In this document: piece after piece, positions 18,667 through 26,826 of the stretch
Numbering within the stretch: position 1 is the stretch's first letter
How the letters are laid out: each line of letters starts with the position of its first letter
NCBI GenBank assembly: GCA_963846925.1
Contig: CAWJXW010000010.1
Location: forward strand, 186,001-250,000
Length of the DNA: 64,000 nt
Source of the DNA: JAQBQB01 sp963846925
GTDB taxonomy: Bacteria; Gemmatimonadota; Gemmatimonadetes; Gemmatimonadales; Gemmatimonadaceae
Reading direction: 5' to 3'
Notes under the pieces: generated by a model
Database searches by the model: none
Told to the model about the DNA's origin: nothing
Seen by the model: only the letters and a program-made list of their open reading frames with translations
Position numbers and translations under genes: made by a program

Positions 18667-20270
18667 ACGCGCGCGGCGGTCGCGACCGACGGGGCGGCGA
18701 GCGTCGGGGAGTCGCCGATCAACCCGCGCGCGTGGGCGCGGGCAGCGGCGAGCATGTCGTCGAGAAGCGCGGGGCCGTACTTGGCGAGCAACGGCACGAA
18801 CGCCAGCCGGCGCTCCTGTCGAATGCCGCCCGGGAAGAGCGACCCGCGCACGACGGCGATGTCGCGCATCAGCGCCGCCTCGCGGCGCTTCACTCCGGCG
18901 AGCACCCGCCGCTCGAGCCGCTCGATGCGATGCTCGATGCCGCGCCGCGCCCCATCGAGCGCGCGCGCCGACAGCAGGTCGCCGTCGGCCGTCCGCAACG
19001 CCTCGATCGCGCGAGCCAGGTCGGCGCGCAGGAGGTGAATGGCCCGGTCTACGCCCGGAGCGACGTGTTGGCGCGCGATCCGAGTCTCGGCCGCGTGCGG
19101 GTCGACGAGGTCCTCGGCCGAGAGCCCGAGCTCGTCGAGGCACTTCCGAATGCGCGGCTCGATGATCGTGGTCGACCAGCGCGGCGCGACGCGCGGGACG
19201 GCGGTGCGCAGCGACTCGGCGACCGCGCTCACCTGCGCAAAGTACGCGATCTCGCCCGGTCCGCCGATGTACGTGGCGGTCGGCAGGATCGCGCGCTCGA
19301 CCACCGGACGCAGCAGAACCGTCGGAGAAAGGTGCGCTTTCGTCAAAGCGATCGAAGCGTGCGCCTCGGACGTGCCTGACGACGCCGCCTCGCGAATGGG
19401 CAGCCGTCGCTTCGTGCCGTTCTCCGTGATCGACACGAGCGACAGCCCAGCCACCTCTTCCACCTGCGGGTGGAAGCCGGCGGCACGAATCGCCTCCGAC
19501 CGCGCGTGGACGGCGAGCGCGAGCGACTCCGCCGAATGCGCGGCCTGCACGAGGATGCCGCGAGCCCGCGAAATCACCGCGTCATGCGACGCGTCCAGTA
19601 CCGCGATCTCGAGCGGCTCGAGCAACTCGCGCAACACGTCGACGTACGCGCCGCCGATGGTGTTTCCCTCGCGAGAGTAGGCGCGGACCGCCGTCTCGAG
19701 GTACGACGAGTGCGGCGCCGATCCCGACGCCGCGCGAAGGTGCTGCGCCAGCGGTCGAATCGCGTCGTCGAGCGGCGCCAGCGCCATCGGTGTGCCGACC
19801 GGAGGCTTGTGCGTGAGGCGGAGCTCGTCGGCGCCGGCGTCGGTGGCCACCCACACGCCGGCAGTTTCCGCGAAGTCGGCGTCGTCGGTCGCGGCCCAGA
19901 ACACTGGAGCAACTGGAATCCCGGTCACGTCGCGAAGAACGTCGGCGATCGCGCGCGCGGTGATCGCCTTGGCGAGCGTCATGATCGGACCGCCGAAGAG
20001 GCCCGGCTGCTGCCCCGTCGTGACGACGATGCCCTTTCCGTTCGCGCTCTGCGCCAAGCGCTGCGCCGCGGCGCCACTCGCGGCAAACGCCGGCGAGAGC
20101 GCGTCGAGCCAATCGGAGCCGACGTCGCCGGCGACTTCGCGCGCGTGGGACCGCCACCCGCGGGCGTCGCGCGGCAGCGCCGGATACCAGTCCGGCACGC
20201 GCCCGGCGCGCGCCGCGACCGAGAGCGGGGACCCGCCGAGCGACTCGGTTCGAACCTCGGGGCGATTCAT
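18663..20270 (-). CDS. bshC: Bacillithiol biosynthesis cysteine-adding enzyme BshC
   Basis: Adds L-cysteine to glucosaminyl-malate in the last step of bacillithiol synthesis. 535 residues match the family length. Recognisable blocks are VVTTGQQPGLFGGPIMTLAK, the PVFWAATDDADFAE motif, and TATYIGGPGEIAYFAQ. A coiled-coil stretch (ARRGIEHRIERLERRVLAG) sits near the C-terminus. The ATG at 20268-20270 gives MNRPEVRTES; a longer in-frame start exists but overlaps the rlmH end. bshA and bshB are not in this window. It indicates that bacillithiol rather than glutathione is a likely low-molecular-weight thiol. Confidence 0.93.
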   Translation of the reverse strand: MNRPEVRTESLGGSPLSVAARAGRVPDWYPALPRDARGWRSHAREVAGDVGSDWLDALSPAFAASGAAAQRLAQSANGKGIVVTTGQQPGLFGGPIMTLAKAITARAIADVLRDVTGIPVAPVFWAATDDADFAETAGVWVATDAGADELRLTHKPPVGTPMALAPLDDAIRPLAQHLRAASGSAPHSSYLETAVRAYSREGNTIGGAYVDVLRELLEPLEIAVLDASHDAVISRARGILVQAAHSAESLALAVHARSEAIRAAGFHPQVEEVAGLSLVSITENGTKRRLPIREAASSGTSEAHASIALTKAHLSPTVLLRPVVERAILPTATYIGGPGEIAYFAQVSAVAESLRTAVPRVAPRWSTTIIEPRIRKCLDELGLSAEDLVDPHAAETRIARQHVAPGVDRAIHLLRADLARAIEALRTADGDLLSARALDGARRGIEHRIERLERRVLAGVKRREAALMRDIAVVRGSLFPGGIRQERRLAFVPLLAKYGPALLDDMLAAARAHARGLIGDSPTLAAPSVATAARV

Positions 20271-20289
20271 GCGTGCGTGCGCGCCCGAG

Positions 20290-20754
20290 CTACTTGTGAT
20301 AGGGCTCGCGACGGACAATCGTCCCCGCGCGGTACAACTGTTCCGCGAGAACGAGACGAGCCAGCTCGTGCGGCAACGTCCACGGCGCGAGCGAGAGCGT
20401 CGACGACACCCGGCTCTTGAGCGACTCGCCGAGCCCGAACGCGCCGCCGATCACGAAGGCCACGTCCACCGCGCGCTCGCGGGCTTCCTGCAGCCACTCG
20501 GCGAAGCGCTCCGACGTGAACGATCGGCCGCTCACGTCGCATGCGACCACCTGCGCGGCCGGCGGAATGGCGACGAGCAGACGCTTGGCTTCGGCGTCGC
20601 GCGCGCGGCTCCCCGACAAGTCGGCGGCCGATTCCTGGCGCACCTCGCGAACGTCGAGCGGCCAGTAACGCGCGGCGCGGGCCTCATACTCCCGAATCGC
20701 TCCCGCGAGGTTGGTGTCGCGCGGTTTGCCGACCACGGCCACGACGACACGCAT
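20290..20754 (-). CDS. rlmH: 23S rRNA pseudouridine-1915 N3-methyltransferase
   Basis: SPOUT-fold SAM methyltransferase acting on 70S ribosomes at helix 69. 154 residues, family length. The SAM-binding knot is FVIGGAFGLGESLKSR and the C-terminal knot TLPHELARLVLAEQLYRAGT ends with the characteristic PYHK. It sits between gdhA (67 bp upstream) and bshC (19 bp downstream). Confidence 0.97.
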   Translation of the reverse strand: MRVVVAVVGKPRDTNLAGAIREYEARAARYWPLDVREVRQESAADLSGSRARDAEAKRLLVAIPPAAQVVACDVSGRSFTSERFAEWLQEARERAVDVAFVIGGAFGLGESLKSRVSSTLSLAPWTLPHELARLVLAEQLYRAGTIVRREPYHK

Positions 20755-20821
20755 CGACCGGAGCGTCGCACATCAGCGGAGCGCCCACTGGCGACGACAC
20801 GACCGGCACGCCGCCGACCCC

Positions 20822-22129
20822 TTACGCATAAATGCCGCGCAGCCGGTGCACCGTGGCCACGCGGCTGATCGAAAGCATGTACGCCGCCGTGCGCATGTTG
20901 ACCTTGTGCTGCTTGGACAAGTGCAGCACGTCGGCGAAGCTTCGACACATGATGTCGTGCAGCCGCTCGTTGACGGTGTCTTCCGTCCAGAAGTAGCCGC
21001 CGCGGTCCTGTACCCACTCGAAGTACGAGACCGTGACGCCGCCGGCGTTGGCGAGGATGTCGGGAATCACGAAGATCCCTTTCTCGTCGAGGATCGAGTC
21101 GGCGCTCGCCGTCGTCGGTCCGTTCGCCCCCTCGCAGATGATCTTGGCGCGGACCTTCGCCGCGTTCTTGCTCGTGATCACGTTCTCCAGCGCGGCCGGC
21201 AGGAGCACGTCGACGTCGGAAAGCAGCAGCTCGTCGTTCGAGATTTGGTCGCCGCCGTCGAAGCCATCGAGCGACCGCACGCGCTTCACGTGCTTGATCG
21301 CCGCCTCGATGTCGATGCCGTTCTGGTTGAAGTAGCCGCCCGTGCGGTCGCTGATCGCGACGATCTTGCAGCCTTCGCGGCTGAGTAGGTCGGCAGCGAC
21401 CGAGCCGACGTTGCCGAATCCCTGGACGGCGACCGTCGTCCCCTGGATCGGCATGCCGAGGTGCTTGAGCGCTTCGCGCGTGACGATCATGCAGCCGCGG
21501 CCCGTCGCTTCGCGGCGGCCGAGCGATCCGCCCATCTCGATCGGCTTCCCCGTGACGACCGCAGTGACCGTATGGCGCATGTGCATCGAGTACGTGTCCA
21601 TCACCCACGCCATCACGCGCTCGTTCGTGTTCACGTCGGGCGCGGGCACGTCGGAGTCGGGGCCGAGCGTGTTGATGATGCCCGCGGTATAGCGCCGCGT
21701 GAGGCGCTCGAGCTCGCCGGCGCTCATCTTCAACGGGTCGCAGACGACGCCGCCCTTCGAGCCGCCGAACGGAAGATTCACCACCGCGCACTTCCACGTC
21801 ATCCACGCAGCGAGTGCTTTGACCTCCTCGAGCGTGACGTTCAGGTCGAACCGGATACCGCCCTTGGCCGGCCCGCGCGACGTGTTGTACAGGACGCGGT
21901 GCCCGATGAATACCTCGACCTCCCCGTTGTCCATCATCACGGGGACGGAGATCGTGATCTGCTTTTCGGGGTGACGAAGGACTTTGTAGAGGCCCGGTTC
22001 CAGATCGAGGAGGTCGGCGGCGCGGTCGAACCGCGACATCATGGCCTCGAATGGGTTTTCTTCGTTGAGAAACCGGTCTTTGTCCGGTCGAACGATTCTG
22101 TCGGTGGGGAGTCGGAGGTCGGTGACCAT
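20822..22129 (-). CDS. gdhA: Glutamate dehydrogenase
   Basis: Catabolic-type Glu/Leu/Phe/Val dehydrogenase interconverting glutamate and 2-oxoglutarate plus ammonia. 435 residues. The substrate site is GPAKGGIRFDLNV with the catalytic lysine in WKCAVVNLPFGGSKGGV; the Rossmann domain has VAVQGFGNVGSVAADLL. PAALENVITSKNAAKVRAKI, then CEGANGPTT is typical of the hexameric NAD-type family. The cofactor preference cannot be fixed by eye. It begins 21 bp after the lpxK stop, an unusual companion for lipid A genes. Confidence 0.95.
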   Translation of the reverse strand: MVTDLRLPTDRIVRPDKDRFLNEENPFEAMMSRFDRAADLLDLEPGLYKVLRHPEKQITISVPVMMDNGEVEVFIGHRVLYNTSRGPAKGGIRFDLNVTLEEVKALAAWMTWKCAVVNLPFGGSKGGVVCDPLKMSAGELERLTRRYTAGIINTLGPDSDVPAPDVNTNERVMAWVMDTYSMHMRHTVTAVVTGKPIEMGGSLGRREATGRGCMIVTREALKHLGMPIQGTTVAVQGFGNVGSVAADLLSREGCKIVAISDRTGGYFNQNGIDIEAAIKHVKRVRSLDGFDGGDQISNDELLLSDVDVLLPAALENVITSKNAAKVRAKIICEGANGPTTASADSILDEKGIFVIPDILANAGGVTVSYFEWVQDRGGYFWTEDTVNERLHDIMCRSFADVLHLSKQHKVNMRTAAYMLSISRVATVHRLRGIYA

Positions 22130-22150
22130 GTGGAAGCAAACAGGCCGGCG

Positions 22151-23221
22151 TCAGCCGGCGATCTGAGAGGGCGTTCGGGGGGTTCGCGTGCGCACGACAC
22201 CGTCGAGCACGGAGTCCAGACCGCCGACGCCGCGCTCAACCTGTACATCTTGAGAAACATACCACAACGGCGGTCCAAGGCGAGGCCAGCGCGCGCCGAG
22301 CTTGACCGCGTCCTTGAGCGTGCACAACACCATGTCGACGTGCTTGAGATCGCGCGCGACCTCGGCGACTTCACGATCGGTGAACGTGTGATGGTCGGGG
22401 AAAAGACGCGCATCCACTTTCGCGTTGAGGCGCGGGCCCAGCGCGCTCACTTGCGTCACGAAGGCCGCCGGGTCGCCGATCGAAACGACGACGCCGACGC
22501 GAACGCCGGCGAGCGACGAGAGCGGGCGCGTCTCACTGCGATCGATCGTGTTCACGAGGTCGAGCGGAACGATTCGCACCGACACGCGCGGCACCATCGA
22601 CGCGACGGTCGCCAGACGATCGTGGACGCGGTCGACGGCGTCGTCGCACGACGCCTTGCATGTCACGACGACGAGCGTCGCGCGCCGAATCGCGTGCAGC
22701 GGCTCGCGCCAGGGACCGGCCGGCAGGAGTCGCGTGTCACCCCCCGCCCACTGGTCGGCGCTCACGAGCACGATGTCGACGTCGCGCGCGATGCCGCGAT
22801 GCTGGAATCCGTCATCGAGCACGGCGACGTCGGCACCGTCGGTGGCGGCACGTTCCACCGCGGCGAGCCGGTCGGCGCCGACGATCACCGGGATCGAGCG
22901 GTTGAGCGACCGGTGCACCAGCGGCTCGTCGTCGCCATAGCCGCGCAAAACGATCGCCGGGCGCGCGCCGCGCGCCGACAGCCCGCGCGCGATCCACGCG
23001 GCGACAGGCGTCTTGCCCGTGCCCCCGACGGTCAGGTTGCCGACACTCACGACGGAGATCGGCGCGCGGTGGGCGCGAAGCCAGCCGATGTCGTAGAGCG
23101 CGTCGCGCGTGCCGACCACACCACCGTAGAGAAGCGACGCCGGCGTCAGCAGCGTGCGCGCGAACGCCGACGCGTAGTCCTTGCCGTACCAGAGCTGCTC
23201 GACCGCGCGCGGATCAGCCAT
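22151..23221 (-). CDS. lpxK: Tetraacyldisaccharide 4-prime-kinase LpxK
   Basis: Inner-membrane-associated kinase phosphorylating the lipid A precursor at the 4-prime position. 356 residues. The P-loop is VGNLTVGGTGKTPVAAW, and the DDGFQHRGIARDVDIVLV motif is diagnostic. An N-terminal hydrophobic segment (LLTPASLLYGGVVG) serves as membrane anchor. Its start overlaps the end of the upstream acyltransferase by 8 bp. Confidence 0.96.
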   Translation of the reverse strand: MADPRAVEQLWYGKDYASAFARTLLTPASLLYGGVVGTRDALYDIGWLRAHRAPISVVSVGNLTVGGTGKTPVAAWIARGLSARGARPAIVLRGYGDDEPLVHRSLNRSIPVIVGADRLAAVERAATDGADVAVLDDGFQHRGIARDVDIVLVSADQWAGGDTRLLPAGPWREPLHAIRRATLVVVTCKASCDDAVDRVHDRLATVASMVPRVSVRIVPLDLVNTIDRSETRPLSSLAGVRVGVVVSIGDPAAFVTQVSALGPRLNAKVDARLFPDHHTFTDREVAEVARDLKHVDMVLCTLKDAVKLGARWPRLGPPLWYVSQDVQVERGVGGLDSVLDGVVRTRTPRTPSQIAG

Positions 23222-23882
23222 GCGCCGCTCGCTCCGCCGCCGCCATCGTTTCGGCGACGCGATCGACGGACTCCGCCGCCTCGCGCGCTTCGGCCGCGGT
23301 CACGTACAACGGATCGCTGTACGCGATCGTGATGCGGCTGAACGGCTTCGGAATCTCGAAACGGTCCCACGTCGACAAGCGCCATGGCGAGTGAGCGTGC
23401 ATGAGCGCCGCGATCACCGGCGCTCCGGCGCGGTGCGCCACGATGGCGACTCCGGGCGCGACGGTGCGCGCGGGGCCCCGCGGCCCGTCGGGCGTGAGCG
23501 CCAGATCGCCGCCCTGCTCGATGACGCGCGACGCCTCGAGTAGCGCGCGCGCCGCGTTGCGCGACGTCGAGCCGCGCACCGTGCGAAACCCCAGGCGCTC
23601 GGCGATGCGGGCAATGATCTCCCCGTCGCCGTGCTCGCTGATCAGCACCGTGACTCCCTCACCACGATGATGATACAGGAGCGGGAGGAGATGGCCATGC
23701 CAGAGCGAGAATACGATCGGCTGCTTGGCCGCCCGGCGCTCGTGCACGGGCTCGTCGTTCCGAACCCGGATCCGCCACGTCGCTCCGAGAGCGCGCACGA
23801 GCCAGGTTCCGACGCGCGCCAAGCGAGCGATCCGTCGCTCCGCGCGCGCGTCGGCCGCGACGCGAGGCGCGTCAGTGGCCAT
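23214..23882 (-). CDS. Lysophospholipid acyltransferase family protein (DUF374)
   Basis: 222 residues with the LPLAT-like layout: IVFSLWHGHLLPLLYHHRG (the usual H-x4 motif region), EHGDGEIIARIAERLGF, TVRGSTSRNAARALLE, and the LTPDGPRGPARTVAPG motif typical of DUF374. Its position between lpxB and lpxK suggests acyl transfer onto a lipid A intermediate, but this is inference. The frame is continuous with the lpxB C-terminal half, so as sequenced it could be one fused protein; however an ATG at 23880-23882 and a probable 1-bp deletion just upstream (CCCCCC at 23891-23896) make two overlapping genes more likely. Confidence 0.8.
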   Translation of the reverse strand: MATDAPRVAADARAERRIARLARVGTWLVRALGATWRIRVRNDEPVHERRAAKQPIVFSLWHGHLLPLLYHHRGEGVTVLISEHGDGEIIARIAERLGFRTVRGSTSRNAARALLEASRVIEQGGDLALTPDGPRGPARTVAPGVAIVAHRAGAPVIAALMHAHSPWRLSTWDRFEIPKPFSRITIAYSDPLYVTAAEAREAAESVDRVAETMAAAERAAHG

Positions 23883-25014
23883 CGCGGCCTCCCCCCGCTC
23901 GGCGAGCGCGAGCGCCATGTCGGCCACGCGGCCCGCCGCGCCGGGCTGCCCCAGCGACGCCCGAACGCGTGCGAGTCCCTCGATCATCGCGCGTCGCTCG
24001 GGGCTGCCGCGGTCGAGGAGCGGCATCAGCGCGTCGGCGACCGCCGACGGCTGAAACGCGTCCTGCACGAACTCCGGCGCGACTCGCGTGCCGGCCACGA
24101 CGTTCACGAGACCGATATTCGAGATCTTCACCAGCCGCCTGGCGGCGGCATACGTGAGGCGGCTGGTTCGATACGCGACGGCGAGCGGGCAGCCGGCGAC
24201 CGCGGCCTCGAGCGTGGTCGTGCCGCTCTTGCAGAGCGCGGCGTCCGCGGCGCGCAGAATCGTGAACGACGCCGATCGCACCGTCGGAAACGGACATCGC
24301 CGCGAGTCGAGCTCCACGTGCGGCGCCGCGCTGACGATGACCCGCACCGACGGGTCGCGGCGCTGCAGCTCGCGCGCCGTCTCGACGAACCCGTCGAGGT
24401 GACGGCGGATCTCCTGCGCGCGGCTGCCTGGGAAGAGCGCGAGCACGCGGGCGTCGTCGGCGAGCCCCAGGCTTCGCCGAGCGTCGCATCGATCGGGGAG
24501 TTGGTCGAGGCGGTCGAGCAAGCGGATGTCCCACGAACGTCGCGTCGATGTGGTGCGCGCGCAGCAGCGGCTCTTCGAATGGCAGAATCGCCGCCGCCTT
24601 CGTCACGGTCTTGGCGAGGCGCGCGAGCCGGTCGGCGCCCCACGCCCACACCTGCGGCGTGACGTAGTACAGCACCGGCACTCCGGCCGCGGCCGCCGCG
24701 TCGGCGACCTTCATGTTGAACGTCGGGTAGTCGATCAGAACGACGAGCGCCACGTTGCCGCCCTTGATTCGGCGCTCGAGGTTTCGCAGCAGCGCCCAAT
24801 GCCTCGGCACGTGCTGGAGCACCTCGATGAACCCCATCACCGCGAGCTGCTCGACGTGCTCGATGAGCTCCACGCCGGCGGCGCGCATCTCGTCGCCGCC
24901 GATGCCGACGGCGTGGAAGCGTCCGGTCGCGCCGCGCGCCGCGAGCTCGCGCATCACGCGCGCCGCGTGCAAATCGCCGGAAACTTCTCCGGCGACGAAC
25001 AGAATCTCACGCAC
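23872..25014 (-). CDS. lpxB: Lipid A disaccharide synthase LpxB (two apparent indels)
   Basis: GT19 glycosyltransferase joining UDP-diacylglucosamine and lipid X. The N-terminus is typical (ILFVAGEVSGDLHAARVM, GIGGDEM), followed by VLIDYPTFNMKVADAA and YYVTPQVWAWG. The frame breaks at the AA of 24520-24521; removing one base changes HPLARPP to HPLLDRLDQLP and continues with ALFPGSRAQEIRRHL, CKSGTTTLEAAVAG and KISNIGLVNVVAG. A second change (one extra base in the C6 run 23891-23896) would end the protein at TGA 23872-23874. With both it is 380 residues, normal for LpxB. Start GTG at 25012-25014 overlaps the Gfo/Idh end. Confidence 0.88.
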   Translation of the reverse strand: MREILFVAGEVSGDLHAARVMRELAARGATGRFHAVGIGGDEMRAAGVELIEHVEQLAVMGFIEVLQHVPRHWALLRNLERRIKGGNVALVVLIDYPTFNMKVADAAAAAGVPVLYYVTPQVWAWGADRLARLAKTVTKAAAILPFEEPLLRAHHIDATFVGHPLARPPRPTPRSMRRSAKPGARRRRPRARALPRQPRAGDPPSPRRVRRDGARAAAPRPVGAGHRQRGAARGARLAAMSVSDGAIGVVHDSARRGRRALQERHDHARGRGRRLPARRRVSNQPPHVCRRQAAGEDLEYRSRERRGRHASRAGVRAGRVSAVGGRRRADAAPRPRQPRATRDDRGTRTRSGVAGAARRGGPRGRHGARARRAGGGRDGH

Positions 25015-26050
25015 GAACGCCTGCCGCGCCGGCCAGCGCGTCGCTCGCCATCACCCGCGGCGGCAGGCCGCCAAGACGGGCGCCCGCTCGCTCGATGTCG
25101 TGGACGATCGAAAGCGCGACGGCGAGCGCCTCGCGGCCGTCGTCGCCCGTGACCGGCGGGGGCCCGTCGCCGCCCACCGCTCGCACGAAAGCCTCAAGCT
25201 CGAGCCGCAGCGGCTCGCCGTCCGGCGCGTCGATCGCGATGCGCTCGACGTACGACTCGATCGCCTGCGCCCCGCGCGCGTCGCGGACGAGCGCCGCGAG
25301 ATCCACGTCGCGCCGAAGACGGTAGATCTCGCCGGTCCCGGCCGCGAGGTCGAGCGACAGATATCCGCTCTGTTGGAAGATCCGCAGCTTGCGCATGCGT
25401 TCGCGCGACACGCGGCTCGCCGTGATGTTCGCCACGGCGCCCGAATCGAAGGTGAGGCGGGCATTGGCGATGTCCACGAACGGCGTCAGCACGGGCACGC
25501 CCACCGCCGCCACCGAGGCCACACCCCCACCGACAAAAGTTCGCACCAGATCGATGTCGTGGATCATCAGATCGAGCACGACGGCCACGTCGGACCCGCG
25601 CGGATTGAACGGCGCCAGCCGGTCGCTCTCGATGAACCGCGGCGACTCGACGTACGGCAACGCGCCCCGCACCGCGCGGTTGAATCGTTCGATGTGCCCG
25701 GTTTGAATCACCGCCCCGGTGCGCTTGGCGATCGCCAGCAGCGCGTCCGCTTCGTCGAGGGTCGCCGCGATCGGCTTCTCGACGAGCACGTGCAAGCCCC
25801 GCTCGAGCGCCGGCGCGGCGACCGCGAAGTGCGCGGGTGTCGGCACCGCGATCGTGACCGCCTGGACGTCGTCCAGCAGCGCGTCCAACGACGTGAACGC
25901 CTTCACGCCCAGCTCCGACGCGACCGTCGCCGACCGCGCCGAATCCGAGTCGTGAAATCCGACGAGCGTCGCGCCCGGAACGTCGCGCAGGATTCGCGTG
26001 TGATGAAAGCCGAGCGCTCCCGCGCCGACGACTCCGACCCGAATCGTCAT
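25007..26050 (-). CDS. Gfo/Idh/MocA-family oxidoreductase in the lpx cluster
   Basis: 347 residues. Rossmann N-terminus VGVVGAGALGFHHTRIL, the NAD-binding EKP motif (HVLVEKPIAATLDEADALL) and TGHIERFNRAV are clear; the C-terminal half is the alpha/beta substrate domain with DLMIHDIDLVRTF. Members at this exact spot, between lpxA and lpxB, recur in several phyla, suggesting oxidation of a UDP-sugar for lipid A variants, but the substrate is not deducible here. In some bacteria a comparable oxidoreductase (GnnA) works with an aminotransferase to make 3-amino sugar lipid A; no partner aminotransferase is visible nearby. The ATG overlaps the lpxA stop (ATGA). Confidence 0.88.
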   Translation of the reverse strand: MTIRVGVVGAGALGFHHTRILRDVPGATLVGFHDSDSARSATVASELGVKAFTSLDALLDDVQAVTIAVPTPAHFAVAAPALERGLHVLVEKPIAATLDEADALLAIAKRTGAVIQTGHIERFNRAVRGALPYVESPRFIESDRLAPFNPRGSDVAVVLDLMIHDIDLVRTFVGGGVASVAAVGVPVLTPFVDIANARLTFDSGAVANITASRVSRERMRKLRIFQQSGYLSLDLAAGTGEIYRLRRDVDLAALVRDARGAQAIESYVERIAIDAPDGEPLRLELEAFVRAVGGDGPPPVTGDDGREALAVALSIVHDIERAGARLGGLPPRVMASDALAGAAGVRA

Positions 26051-26826
26051 CCCACCACCGATCCGCGATCGCTGCGCTCGAAGAACGCGAGGAACTCCGT
26101 GATCTCCGGATACGGGTGAAGCTCGGCCGCCGCGCGCTCGCGCGCCTGCGTGAGATTCAGCCCCGACTTGAAGAACAGCCGGTAGGCGCGCTTGAGCTCT
26201 CGGCGCACCTCTTCCGGAATCCCGTTTCGCTCGAGACCTACGCTATTGAGGCCGTACAGCTTGATCGGGTTGCCCACCGCCTTCACGTACGGCGGAACGT
26301 CCTTCGCCACGCGCGAGCATCCGCCGATGAAGCAGTAGCCGCCGATCGTCGCGAATTGGTGCACGGCGACGAGGCCGCTCAGAATCGCCTTCGAATCGAT
26401 CGTGACGTGCCCGGCCAACTGCGTGCCGTTCGAGATGATCACGCTGTCGCCGATGTGACAATCGTGCGCCAGGTGCACGTACGACATCAGGAAGCAGTGC
26501 TTCCCCACGGTCGTCTTGAACGACTGCGTCGTGCCGCGATTGATCGTGGTGTACTCGCGGATCACCGTGCCGTCGCCGATCTCCACCGTCGTCGGCTCGC
26601 CCTTGTACTTGAGATCCTGCGGCTCGCCGCCCAGCACCGTGCCCACGCCGACCTTCACGTCGCGGCCGAGGCAAACGTTGCGCTCGAGGACGGCGCGCGT
26701 CGCGATCACGGAGCCGGGGCCGATCGTGCAGTTCTCTCCCACGATCGCGAACGGGCCGATCTCCACGTCGTCGGCGACGACGGCGGTCGGATGCACGATC
26801 GCGCTCGGATGAATCAAAGCGCTCAT
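26047..26826 (-). CDS. lpxA: UDP-N-acetylglucosamine acyltransferase LpxA
   Basis: First enzyme of lipid A synthesis, transferring a hydroxyacyl chain to UDP-GlcNAc. 259 residues of left-handed beta-helix hexapeptide repeats (IHPSAIVHPTAVVADDVEIG). The catalytic His is in SYVHLAHDCHIGD, followed by the GNPIKLYGLNSVGLERNG region and the C-terminal helical domain. The true start is ATG 26824-26826, which overlaps the FabZ stop once the upstream indel is corrected. As sequenced the LpxC-FabZ frame runs straight into LpxA, an artefact. Confidence 0.95.
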   Translation of the reverse strand: MSALIHPSAIVHPTAVVADDVEIGPFAIVGENCTIGPGSVIATRAVLERNVCLGRDVKVGVGTVLGGEPQDLKYKGEPTTVEIGDGTVIREYTTINRGTTQSFKTTVGKHCFLMSYVHLAHDCHIGDSVIISNGTQLAGHVTIDSKAILSGLVAVHQFATIGGYCFIGGCSRVAKDVPPYVKAVGNPIKLYGLNSVGLERNGIPEEVRRELKRAYRLFFKSGLNLTQARERAAAELHPYPEITEFLAFFERSDRGSVVG

